From: Acanthacorydalis orientalis
Taxonomy: Eukaryota > Arthropoda > Insecta > Megaloptera > Corydalidae
Assembly: GCA_034766995.1 (NCBI GenBank)
Contig: CM068317.1
Span: forward strand, 35,320,749-35,384,748
Direction of reading: 5' to 3'
DNA length: 64,000 nucleotides
Shown here in pieces: positions 1 through 13,318 of the stretch. The translations under genes and the position numbers were made by a program. The notes under the pieces are model-generated. The model saw only the letters and a program-made list of their open reading frames with translations, was not told the origin of the DNA and did no database searches. Position 1 is the first letter of the stretch, and each line of letters begins with the position of its first letter.

Positions 1-587
1 TAATTATTAGTGGAATATTTAATAGAATACTTCGAAAAGATTGTCAGTGGAAAAAAAAACAACACGAAACAAATCTAGCCAGGTTTTCAATTTAAACAGA
101 TTCTAAAATTATCGATTTAAACAAAACCGGAATAACAATATATTCTTGAGAACGGAACTAGTATATTAAATATTTTATATCTCTTGTTATAGCACATAAA
201 TAAAGAATAAAAATATCTGAGATAGAACATGTCGTAAACAGTCAACAGAAAATTGCTGTAATAAATTTTTTGTATACAAAAAAAATATGTTCATTCTTAT
301 TTTATTGTCATACACAAATCATAATAATATTAATGAATGTAAATACATTAATTAATGATTTTTCTATACATATATATCTAAACGTTATATATACTTAAAA
401 TACATTTTATGAGAAAAATAAATAAAATACTAAAATTCAAAAAGTATAAATTTAAAATATATGCATGGGTAAGAAATGTTATTGTTATTTTTTAATAGAA
501 ATGTTTATTAAAATAAAATAAAAAAATATCTTTCATGAACAGAAATATGCAACCGATAATGTCGATTTAATAAAAATTAATTATTAC
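1..587 (-). other. Start of intron 1 of the left FAR gene
   Basis: A+T-rich sequence beginning with donor GTAATA (587-582, minus strand). Neither strand shows the expected FAR continuation (LLEKLLRSCP-like), so it is intronic to the window edge. No repeat is recognised. Confidence 0.7.
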
Positions 588-719
588 CTTTCCCATGAAT
601 CCCGTACCGCCTGTAATGAAAATATGTCTTCCTCGATAAAATTCTGCAACAGGAATATAACTGCCTGAATTTTGAAACATGTCTACGACGCCGATATTAT
701 TCGAAGTTGTTGCCGCCAT
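588..719 (-). CDS. Second fatty acyl-CoA reductase, first coding exon only (44 aa, gene continues beyond position 1)
   Basis: The ATG is at 719-717. The 44 codons end in phase 0 at GGAAAG|GTAATA, a good donor. The translation has a variable head followed by [17 protein letters not shown] (residues 28-44); T36-G43 is the NADPH-binding glycine motif of the FAR NAD_binding_4 domain. The same segment in the complete FAR to the right reads [17 protein letters not shown], so the two are paralogues in the same orientation. This exon ends right after the glycine motif, while exon 1 of the other FAR runs 39 residues further, so the intron position differs. I see no continuation of the Rossmann fold in 1..587; the remaining exons must lie outside. 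Partial at the window edge, not visibly broken. Confidence 0.87.
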
Positions 720-1794
720 TGTTACAAATTATATTGTGTTTTAAAAAATATAACTAATTCATATGTTTGTCATTAAGTTTTCAATAATATTATAATCGAT
801 TATTAAATATATTTTTGGTGTTTCATACTGATGTAATGTTGATTTATATATTATAATACTGAGTAAAATGTATAAAATGTAAATGGATGATTTTTTAAAT
901 ATATAAATATATTGGATGAAAATGTAAATCTAAGCTATAATTTTATACGAGAAATTGTATTTTTAAGTTGTGAATATAAAACTAATTATTATTCATATAA
1001 ATGTTTATGTATATATATATTTCAATATTCTTTGAATTATACTTGGGAATATTTAAAAAAATCTATACCTTTTTATTGGATCAATTAAAAAATGTTATAT
1101 TTAAAATATTTTTTAATAATGTGTATTCTTTATTTAAAGCTTCGAACTAAAAGCAAATGTAAGTTTCTAATCGATTAAATAACATTTGGCAGTATCTACG
1201 CATCATATGTGTTTATGTTTACTGTTAAAAAATAGGAGAAATTATTTATTCAATAATATTATTGTGCGTTTATATTTTAAATAAAAACTTTCAGGAGATA
1301 CGTTCCACGCGGTTTAAACAAATAGACTTTTATATAAATTATATTAAGCTGGAAGCTGATATTGAAGACAGAATTTTTAAATAGGTACCCAACCTCGAAG
1401 ATTAATATTTTTTGTGCAGAAATTGGGAAGCAATACTACAAAGAATTTAATTAACTTTAGTCTGATTTTTATTTTATGTATTTACAAGAAAGTACGATTA
1501 TTAAATGTGTATTTTATGGAAGATTCGTTTATTTTCGTTCGGATTATCAACTTTTTTTTAAATAATTTACTAAATTTTATAAAATTTTATATTAGACACT
1601 ATTTTCACATTTAAAATAAATAAACTTGATGTTCTGATGATGTTTTACGTTTGAATGGAGTGCAGAAATCTGAAAAACAAGAAAAGAGAACATGTTAATT
1701 TATACATTTTTATGTGTTTTGATAAATAATTAAGGTATTAGAATACTAAATCACAAAATTAGGAAGCATTAAGCCATATCTAATAAGATATATA

Positions 1795-1797
<3 letters not shown>

Positions 1798-1829
<32 letters not shown>
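1798..1829. repeat. (TA)n microsatellite
   Basis: Uninterrupted alternating TA. Confidence 0.95.
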
Positions 1830-1832
<3 letters not shown>

Positions 1833-2008
1833 GATCAATATTTCAATATTTGATTTCCTAAGACTATATTTTATAATAAAACACTGCATCGAATATCAAT
1901 TTGTGTTCAAAGTATAATCAAACAAGTTCAATGTCAATTTACTATAATTTATTTAAATTCTTATTTGAAATATAAACTATAAAAAGGTGTCTATAAAATC
2001 TATTTAAA

Positions 2009-2125
2009 TTTTATTTATTTTTTTCGTCAAAAATGGATACGGATAAAATTCATTATAATTATGCATAAATGTAAATTATAATGAATTTTATTCGTTTCCA
2101 TTTTTGAAAAAGAAGTACATAAAAT
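2009..2125. repeat. Fold-back (MITE-like) element, about 117 bp
   Basis: Positions 2028-2060 and 2074-2106 are inverted copies (33 bp, about three mismatches) separated by a 13-bp spacer; the core is AAAATTCATTATAATT against AATTATAATGAATTTT. With a small gap the complementarity extends outward through T-rich sequence to about 2009 and 2125. No coding capacity. It may be a miniature transposon or an RNA-hairpin source. Confidence 0.75.
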
Positions 2126-5100
2126 ATTTTCAGAATTTTTTACACAAAAATTACACTTTCCCTTAATTAAAACATATTACAGAATCTCATCATTACTTAG
2201 TTCAGTTATCTTTTTTTTTATATATTATCTATTTTTTTAGAAAAATATGTCTTAAAGAACTTTCACAATCATGTTCCAATTTTAAACCAATTTCTTTAAA
2301 ACATTTTTTAATAAATTCTATAATAAATCTCAATATCTTAAGTTTCAAACATTAATTACACTCACAAGAAGTTAATTAAATTCAAACTTTTTATTTATTT
2401 AGAAATAACTACAGAAAAGGTCAGTAGAAAATAACTGCAGGTAATCTGATATTTGTAAATTTTACTTCTTCAATATTTTATAAATTCGCCAAATTTCAAT
2501 CAGTCAGTTCTTTCTCTTATCATTCATATATTCATATATATATACATATGAATAATCTATTTTATTCCATTAATGCAGAAATATCGCATAAACATTTATA
2601 CTAGATAATCAATCAAGGAATACTTTTATGATAAATAAAATTTGTATCAATACTTTCGACTATTATAAATAAGGTTATATAAAAAAAATCATAGATATTC
2701 TAGTGTTAAAAATGAACAGCGCTTTTTACAAATATTTTTTTATAATAATTGTTATAAAGAATATATTTATAATGTATTGTGTAATTGAGTTTTAAATGTA
2801 ACAAACAATTCTTGAATCTTTATGGGAGAGAAATTCTTTTCTATTTTTAATATTTTCTAGACATGTTTGATAATATGTATTTATTATGTTCATATGTTTT
2901 TTCTGTACAATTTGAATTAGTATTAGAATTCTTTGTTTATTAACAAATAATACAAAAAAATAAATAAGAATAAATTTGTTTAAATGTAAATAACAAAAAG
3001 ACAACTTACTATGACTCGGTATGTTGAATTGATCAAACATTCTAATTTACATCTTTTAATAACCTTAATTTAATTATTTAGAAAAAATTGTAAAATGTGA
3101 TTTATAACTATTTTTTCAAAAACAAAACAACATATCCAATGTAAAATTCTTACTAAATAATACAAGTTATTTACATAAAAATAAAAACTGGTTTTCAAAT
3201 ACCTAACGCTACAAAAATTAATGGAGAATATACATTTTTTTAAAAAGTGTGTATTAATGCATCTTATATATGTTAAATATTTGTTTTATTCTTTTATCTG
3301 TTAAAATATAATTATTTAAAGAAGGTGAGTAAAACAAGCCCATTTATCTGTTAAAAAAAAGTCTATGAAATAGTAATATAAAATGAATGACAAAGAGAAA
3401 ATAGATTAAATTGCTAACAATTTACTCAAAGTTATTACTAGTTAAAAGTTAGAAATTTATTGTAGAAGTATATAATTTATTAAATTATAAATTCTATGAA
3501 AATGAATTTAAGAAAAATCTACTTGATTAATAATTATAAAATTTATACAAAAAAATATTATAAATCATTAATTATTAAAAGAAACGCATAGGAGAATAAA
3601 TTACTAAGTAACTGACTTACTCATATATAAATGCATTGTTTGATTTAGTGATTTAGCAGAATTACTAATAAGAAACGATTTTTAAAAAAAATAATATTCA
3701 CATGTAACAGAAGCTATACATTAAATAATTTAACGATTTATAAAAATGTTCCTTATTAATATGATATATTTATTAAATTATATTTAGCTGAAGTTTTCAT
3801 TTTTAATTATTGAATCTATTTTATTTTCAATATAAGTATTTAATAAGTTTCATACAAATATAACATCATTCACATTATTTTATATGAAATAAATATGATA
3901 TATAAAAAAATAGAAAAATGAGATAAGTTAATTTAGATCAAATTAATGTTTTTTTTTTATAAAAAAAAGTACATATATAGTAAAGATTAAAAACCACTGA
4001 TGTATAAAACGACCATAGTTCTGTATCTTTCGCAGGACATATCATCGACCTGACAAATTTAAGTTTGTGACCCGGTTAAGAAGGACACGCACATAAACAA
4101 AAACGGACATTTCTGCGTTATTTATTTTAGACGAAACGCGGTCAATATTGATCATCGAAATAACGTGCAAATAAGTAATTCGCTTGCATGACATGAATTT
4201 TCGTTAGTTTAAAACATCAAATTCAACTTGACTAGTAAGACGTCAATGGAAACAATACAATTGTAAAAGAAATATTAAAGGGACGTATTTGAAATAATTG
4301 TTACACTACACAACGTGTATATTTCTATATGATTGAAATATAGGTGTAAAATGATTAGTATAATCAAATGAAAGATATTTTCAAATATTTTACAAGATAC
4401 ATACTTGTTACATTATATCCAAAAACCACTTAATTTTAAATCACAAGCACTACATATATATCATCACTTACAAACTATATAATTCTATACTAAATGTAAT
4501 ATCACAGTACATAATACCAAAAAGTACCATGTATAAGACACACCTTTCACAAATATATGATGATTGGTTTTTATCTCATATTGACATAAGGTCTACAAAA
4601 ATTAATACACAGAATTGACCTAGAAATGGATTCTAATAATAAGGTTTAAAACATCAAATGACCTTTATTCATTCACATACTTTTTCTGCTTAAAACACCA
4701 TTTTTTTACATAAAACGCTAGGTAGTTCTTTAATAATAACTTTAGTTTTTTCTTGTACTTTAACGCTGTCTATTATACAAATGTTATTATTTAATGTAAA
4801 TAAGTTATCATCTTCACTGCACTTGAATACATATTTATTTAAGATTCGTGATTTTATAACGTCTAAAAAGAGACAATTCTCTTATAAAACTGATTTGAAA
4901 ATAACACGATTTTATTTTAAAACACAACCAAATACAACACTTCGTAAATATTCTTATAATTCATTTTTATTTACTTATTAAATCGTTTTAAAACCAAATG
5001 TGATTCCTACAACCAAGTCATCACTCTAATTTATAAGTAACTTTATTTTTTGTAAAAAAAACTATCTTAAAACAGCTGAATATTATACTTTGTGAGTTTT

Positions 5101-6720
5101 TGTTGCTTAAAGAATTATAAAGATACACAAATGGAAACTGTATTAATACATTACATAAATATTTACTTCAAGTAAGTATTTTAATGAAGTAATTAAAATA
5201 TTTCAATTTTGAACGAATAGTTTTGCTTTCGAATGATTTCATCAATTAAACATTCTAATTTATAAAAAAGAAAAATAATAATTTAAAAAAAATACAAATA
5301 AAAAGAATGCTAATTATTACTCGTCAGGTTTATATAGTAAATGAGTGAACTTAAATTTATTTCTGAAAATGACATTCAATATTATTCTGTTTATTCTCTA
5401 TCACACTTCATTTCCTACTAATCGATTAAATTAACTTTTCTATTAGCCACATTTTACTAGGTGAAAAATCGAATAATTATACGATTTAAAAAAATTGATA
5501 TGTCTGAAATGACATGGTCATTTATGTACTCGTACTGTTATTCGTTGGTAACTTTTGCATTATTAAATAGACAATCTCTTTATTATTCCATCAATCAATT
5601 TCATTTTTTATTCAATTAATACAGATCTAGCCGAACTCTAATTTGTTGGTATGAACTAGTAAAATAGTTAAAGGCGAATATATACATCATGCTCAATGAA
5701 AAATATGTTTATATAAAATTAAAAACGTTTAATGCATAAAAAAATATATTAAGTTTGATAATATTTTATAGAAATAAAACATGCTGAAGTTATAAAAAAT
5801 TACAAACGGTTAATTTGAAATAACTGGAAAAAATAAATAACTTCACTTAAATCAAATAGAAATGTATGAGTATGTAAAATGAATCCATATCTATCTTTTT
5901 ATATTTAATATTGCATATAGAATAAAAAAAAACCTGAATAAGTAATAAACGTAAATGTAATTATTAACATTTACATTTTTTATTCACGATTATTTTATTA
6001 ATATTAATATAAATGAACTATTCACTTACATGTAATAAAAATATTATTTATTAAATTTTCAATGTGAAAACCTGATTAGAAAATAAAAATTGCGATACAG
6101 CTATTAAAGATAAACCGAATATAAAATAATTACTAACTGCAATTTAATACTTGCAATCAATTTAACTTTCTAATTATTTTTGCTGATTTTATTTTAATTC
6201 GAAATAATAATTACACATAAAATTCTTGCAAATACAACAATCTTTTTCAAAATATATTAATAAAATGGTATTAATAAACTGTACATTAAAGGAATATATA
6301 TTTTTTAATACTAAATGATTAATATTCGAAACTGAACGTTAATTTTCAAATATTGAACTTTAAATAAAATAACACTTTCGATATAAATATTTTTCATGGT
6401 ATGATCTTAAATATTTGATTAAAAACATTGATTAGAAGTGTTACACAACGAAGAGGTATTTTCTTGGAAATTTCATGATTCATCTTTGCGTGTCTTAGGA
6501 AATTGAATTGTTCCATATTTTTTATACATGAACTCAAACGAAATTATTTTATAATAAAGATTTTTTCATACCAATTTTACAAATTTAATTCACAAATATT
6601 TGTATGATTAATCAAATAACTATTTATGAATTTAAATAAATGTTAAAATTGTGATATACCATTTTACAAAACTTCTTGTCATTAAGTGAATTAAATACTA
6701 ACATTTGTTTATTTATAAAC

Positions 6721-6776
<56 letters not shown>

Positions 6777-6778
6777 CG
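6721..6778. repeat. Compound (AT)n-(AG)n microsatellite
   Basis: An AT run passes directly into an AG run with two GCGAG interruptions. Confidence 0.95.
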
Positions 6779-7511
6779 ATCGTATAACAATATGAAATTT
6801 GTAAATAAATATTACAAATTTAAATTTATTAGAAAAATGTTATTAATTATAATCTACAGAGGAAAACATTAATACGAGTAGTTCATCATTTATTGTTTTT
6901 CTACGAAAAAAAATATTAATTGATTAATATAAGTAAATGAAGTTATTTTTTATCAAAAATCTTTTATAAAAACGCTTTGCACATACATACAGACAATTTT
7001 ATAATTTAGAATCATAAACTGGACAATACTATCAAGAGATTATTAAATTCTTTTATTTTTGTAACATAAAAAGATTGTTAAAACTAAAAAAAAAACCGAA
7101 TTCCAAAATATATTTAAAAATGTTTAGTTAAAAGAATTACAATCATTTTTAATATTTGTACTCTAATCTCGGTTAATATATTTACTATATAGTTATTGTT
7201 GTATATTAAATTTGTTACTAATAATATATTGATAAAAAGTCTGAATGTTCAACAGTGAACAATACATAAAATAAAAAATATACTTAATAATATAAACCGA
7301 AAACTACAAAAAATATTAACAACTTTCAAATTTATCAATTTGGAAAGAGATTTATGTTATTATTATAATATTTATTACTATTATAAAAAAAACAACACAC
7401 AAATTGAAATAATTATTTGGTTGTATAAATCATTTTTATCAGACAGCATCCACTATCTGTTAAAATATTCATTTAAATTTCTTTTTCAAAATTTTAAACA
7501 TTTCCTCAAAA

Positions 7512-7513
<2 letters not shown>

Positions 7514-7560
<47 letters not shown>
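7514..7560. repeat. (TA)n microsatellite
   Basis: Uninterrupted TA; the source of spurious YIYIYI reading frames on both strands. Confidence 0.95.
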
Positions 7561-7562
<2 letters not shown>

Positions 7563-7862
7563 ACTCGGGTTTTTGTAATTCTGATAAAGAAATGTTTTTC
7601 GGAATGTGACTTATGAATATAAAAATATTTCATACATATTAAACAACATCGTTTTATACATATTAACATTTACATATAAAATAATATTTAACTTAATCTT
7701 GATTATTTAAATTAACTTTCAATTGAATTCTGTCCTTAAATATTTCTTTAGAAGACAATCAAGATAGAAATATATTAAACATTCGAGACACACTCTCGTT
7801 AATGAATGATGGTATTTGCTGTGAGCTCGGATTCGAATCCATGACTCTTTTAACAGTAAAGT

Positions 7863-7865
<3 letters not shown>

Positions 7866-7915
<50 letters not shown>
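7866..7915. repeat. (TA)n microsatellite
   Basis: Uninterrupted TA ending at TATGTTTT. Confidence 0.95.
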
Positions 7916-7918
<3 letters not shown>

Positions 7919-8913
7919 TTTAACTCCAAAATGTTTAAATATTTATATCGTTTTGAACAAAGAGCCGATGAATGCTTTTTATTATTAAATAAGTTTTCAC
8001 ATACGTTGAAAATTTTATATTAACATACAGGTTAACAACCCTTTCTTTATCGATTATGTCCAACTTGTGTTTATGCTGATATTTCTATATTTAAATACAT
8101 TATAAATTATTCCGTAAACACAGTCTGATTTATACACGATTTTACTTTTATCCGGTTTTATATTAAATTTGATTTGTATTAGATATCTTTTAATCTTTTT
8201 ATTTAAATAACCTCTCCGTAACTGATATGATATTACATACTTTTGTTTCTTATAAACCTTTTTTATATAAATTAATATAAAATGCATGCAATCCATGTTT
8301 TACGGAAGTTACTTTACAACTGTATGTTTAACATTTTTAGTTGTTAAAAATAACAGTTCTTTTGATACCTATTTAGATGTTACTATGTAACAGTATTTTT
8401 ATTCATAAAATAAGTTGTCATCACTGTAAATCGTTTAAAAGAAGTACTCAATTCTAGTTTAATTACATGCAGAATTATAAAAATTTGAAAGAAGTAAATT
8501 GAATTTCTATAACCTATAAACATATTTACATTGAAAATTATTAATAACTAATAATAGTTAATTATTTTTATTACAAATTTAAACAATTAACTAATCACAA
8601 ATTCTATAAAATTTATAGTTCATAACTGATTATGTATTGAATTAAAATTTTTGTTCAAACTGGAAAATAAAATCAATTAATTGTTTTTTATATTATAATA
8701 TTATGATTTTAAAATTCAAACCACCAATTTCCGTAATTCTGTTACACTAATTCATAGTAATTATATATTTTTAAAATACAAGAGTCATAAAAGAATTAAT
8801 AATTTGATACATTTTCCATACGATATCAAATTCGTATGCTATAAAGTAATTTCAGCATAAATTTGAAAACGAATTTATTCTAAATCTCTGAAGCGTTATG
8901 TTTCTTTAAATAA

Positions 8914-8916
<3 letters not shown>

Positions 8917-8969
<53 letters not shown>
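8917..8969. repeat. (TA)n microsatellite
   Basis: Uninterrupted TA, immediately left of a less A+T-rich block at about 9000-9235. Confidence 0.95.
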
Positions 8970-8976
<7 letters not shown>

Positions 8977-11231
8977 GAATTTGTGTAAATTCTCGCTTGT
9001 AATCGATACAGAAAACGAATTTCAATGAACACTGAAATTCGTAAAATATTGCCTATCTGTTTACACAGTCCTTTTCATATTTCGGTGCCTGACGTCATTT
9101 CGTATAACGTGACTAATGTGGATGAAACATACGGAATGATTCTGGTTAATGCTGAACAGTCGGTTTCAACTATCAACATATCATTTTCATTCATTGTGTG
9201 CTTTCAAAATATAAATGAGATTTATCCATATTGAGGGATTTTTAATCGCATACGATATAAATAAAAACGGATCTTATTTTTTTAAATGTATTTTAATAAA
9301 TGTGTAGTCATTCATGAACTATAAAAAATAATTGAATTAAATTACTGAAGTCTGTTTTTTTCATATGTTTACATATACATTCCAAAAAGTTTATAAAGAA
9401 ACGATTTAAAATACTTTTAAAGAAAAATAAAATGTGTGCTGAACTATTGGTTTAAAATATGACCTGTGGATAATAATAGAAACCTCTGAATACATGCAAA
9501 ATAATTAATTAGGTCAAAGGAAGACACAAGCGTTAAATATAATTGGATATTACAACTAGAAATACAGTTAGAGAAAATTGAAAGATGTGATATTTTCTAA
9601 TCAAAATATTCGAACCGAATCAAAAAAGCAATTCTAGAAATAACCAATACACTTTACAAAATAAATTTAAATATTGAAATTATAAAAAAAAGTCAGGTTG
9701 TAATTCGTCATAAATAAATAATTAAAAAATATCTAGTATTTATTTTGCATGGACTTTTCGTTTTTGACCGTTAAGCGGAAAACCAACTATGACGATTTCA
9801 GTAAGAATTACTTAGAAAAATAAATATCAAATATTAAAAATTTTTAAAAAAAATATTTACTTTTTAATTCATTCTTGTATAATTTAAAAATTGTATATTT
9901 TCAAATACATTTTTTTATTTTCTATTTCTTAACAATCATTTACATGTGTTCTTGGAATTTTTACTAACAATAAATGTTTATAATATACAAATGTTTACAA
10001 AAACAACGATTAAATAATTAATCCATTTCAAATGTATAATATTATTGTAGGTTGAAGGCGAGGGTTAAAAAACTTCGTATTTCAAGAGTCAGGACACTGA
10101 ACAACTATCTCAGTTTTAACGAAAATCCAGCCGAAAACCCCTTATATATTACGATAAACATTTAAATTTAATACTTTTTTGAAGATATTGCGAATAAAAT
10201 AGGAGGACAAAAAAGTTATGGTGTAAGAAAAATCAGCTAAAAACATGAAATTTGTCAAATCCCTAAAAATGTTAGATGGGCGTCATTAAGGTTATTCTTC
10301 ACGATGCTTTAAGTACAGTCCAAAGAATTGCTGAAAATACGAGTCGAGTGAAAAAAAATATTAAGCTGCACCTTAGCGTTCCGAAGATGCAGGTACCACC
10401 ATTAAAATACGAATAAGAAATAACAAAAAACAACCTATAATCATTTATTAAACATTTCTGAATCGAATTTTTTTCTGGTCTGCCGGGTAAGAGAAAAATT
10501 AATTAATGAAAAACATTTTTGATATACAGATAAATACATTTTAAACAAGTTATACTGATTAAAACTAGTAAATTTTTAAGAAAATTAGTTGACTTATTGG
10601 TACATTTTTCTAAAATACGATTAATTTGTGATAACGATATAAAGAGTTAAAGCAAATGTACAATTTCAAGATCCTAATAAAAAAAATACGATTTCCGTAT
10701 AGAAAAAAATATTGCAAAGATTTTTATAAGAACATAGTTACTTAGACGTTTTAATGCATGATGTCTAACCTAGTTTGGAATACCAAATGGCATTACGATA
10801 AAAAATATAACTGACAACATTTCACTTCCGTTACATTTTTTTAAGACAAAAGTCATTAATTTCAGATAGAAGAGCGCGCACGCGTCACGCTACAATGTGT
10901 GTGAATGCAGAGGTATACCACAATCACCGCTAGATGAGTTGCTGTCACGTTGACGTTGCCCCAAATTCGCGATAAATAATTGCGGCTCGTATAAAAAAAA
11001 ACTCCAATTGACTGCAATGCGTGCTGTTTACTATCTTGTGTCGTCCCTCTATACTCATTACATAAGGACGTTAACCTTTTATTGTTTATAGTTTTTCGTA
11101 AGGTCAACAAGTGTATTCTTCATTTAAGAACATAAGCTTACATCTCATTGTGTTCTAATAAAAACAGTAGCTTTGGGTTATTTACTAATTTTTATACTTT
11201 AAAAGATGCGTTTTGAATTAAAAAGGCATTC

Positions 11232-11234
<3 letters not shown>

Positions 11235-11275
<41 letters not shown>
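11235..11275. repeat. (AT)n microsatellite
   Basis: Uninterrupted AT. Confidence 0.95.
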
Positions 11276-11279
<4 letters not shown>

Positions 11280-13267
11280 ATAACATTTTAAAACAATTAG
11301 AAAATAAACATAATGTATTCTAAATACGAAACAAAATTTAAAACCTATCAAATTAGAAAGAATATTTTTAAATACTTTTTTGTAAAAAAACAATACATTT
11401 CACTTCACATTTTTCATTTTTAAATTATTTATTCATGAAATTCACGTCCATAATTATAAATCTACTGATTTTTGAATTTTTAATACTTCACATAAATTAT
11501 ATAAAACATACGTTGTTTAAAGAGTAATACAATTTATTTATAATTACTGTATAAAAACAAAGTAGCATTTTTACAAATTTATCAATAAATTAGTATAATG
11601 CATGAATTTATGAAATGAATTATTTCATACTTATAGTAATAACATACACAAATATATGGACAAAATGTATGTATATAAAATATAAACCATAAACGCCTCT
11701 AGATGGTAATTAGAAAACGAAACTCATACTATTTAAATATAGATCTTTTCTATTAAATAATGTTATAAAAACTTATTATAATTTATAATCATTAAAGTAA
11801 AATGAAAGTATTTTTTGTGTATATTTATTAAATAAAAAATATTTACCTGTTTTCATTTCTTTCCATAAGTGTTATACCATTCTATTTTATATCAATTAAA
11901 ATCTACTATTTTAATCAATGAAATATTTAGAGCACGTGTTCTTCGAAATTTAATGCGGAAATCAACATGTTTATATAACAGAAGAAATTAATATTTTTTT
12001 CTTATTTGTTATTATTAAATAATTACATTGTTTTAATGAAAAAATATTGATTATATAAAACTAATAACGTATTCGGATATAATTAGAGAAATTTACTTTC
12101 ACAACTTCTTTTCGGGTTTATTTTTTAACGGTATGTTAGATAATATATCAAATTCGCATTTTAACTTTCGATTTGTATAAAAAAGAAGCGGCGATGATTT
12201 ATACAAAGTATTATAACAAACGAATTCGCAAAAATAATTGTCTCGAACATTCTTCAAAAAATATTCATTTCCGAAAGATGGAAATAAACATTATAACTTG
12301 CTTGTTAAAAATAAATAAAAATAAAGACATAATTTTTATTACTCACGAATAAAAACATTGTTAGAAGAAGTAAAATTATATTTCAATTCTTAGAGCATGT
12401 TTATAGAAAAGTGATATTTAATAAATTATGAAATTGTTTTTGTCTCAGCCCTAAAAACTGATTATTGATATTTGTCTTTTGAGCGATGGATTTTTTATTA
12501 TATAATAAATTCGAGAACAATTAAAATATGAACATAAAATACATGTAGATTTGTTTAATAAGATTAATGAATTATTGTTTAAGCTTATCGACAGAGAGTA
12601 TAAACATTGCGTCATTTTTTGTTATAATTTAATTTCAAATAATATTATTTGTAATTTTGTTGTCTTCTAAACATTTGGTTTTGAAAATAGGAAAAAATGC
12701 ATGTTAAAATTTAAATTTTTCAAGAAAAATAAATAATAATAATTTAGTTTTTATAAGAATTATTTTAAAATTGTTAGAGTAACTGGCTTTAATATTAGTA
12801 CTCTTTCCACGAATTAATATTTACAGTGGTCAAATACGATAAAAGAATTCAATTTTAATATTACACTTCAAATATAGAAAATAAAATTATATATAACAGA
12901 TATATCAATAAATTGCAATATATTAATAATACAGAAATATTTCAGCACGTTACATGCAATACAAATTTATTTACTCTTCATATTTATCTGTTCTTTTTTA
13001 CATGTCGACGCAGTCTTATCGCAACAAATATAAATTGAAATTAGGCGTGAAAACATAAAACTTTAATTGTCTTAACCAAACATATTCAAGTACATAAATA
13101 ATACACGCACAATATATCTGCATTTTCATTACTGTTTATTGCATTTGAAAAGAATATGTAATTTATAAATAAAACATGTACAAATAGTACTCATTGTATG
13201 TTTTGTTAGATGATGTTTGTGTAATATGATTTTAAACGTTGTTATATGTTTATATGTTAACAATGCT

Positions 13268-13270
<3 letters not shown>

Positions 13271-13315
<45 letters not shown>
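13271..13315. repeat. (AT)n microsatellite
   Basis: Uninterrupted AT. Confidence 0.95.

Positions 13316-13318
<3 letters not shown>

Noticed and set aside
9025..9234. 69-codon plus-strand frame in a less A+T-rich block
   Set aside because: No family pattern; length is within chance for this composition.
10862..11110. 82-codon minus-strand frame in a CG-rich block
   Set aside because: No recognisable family, no start context, splice sites or second exon; kept only as a compositional finding.
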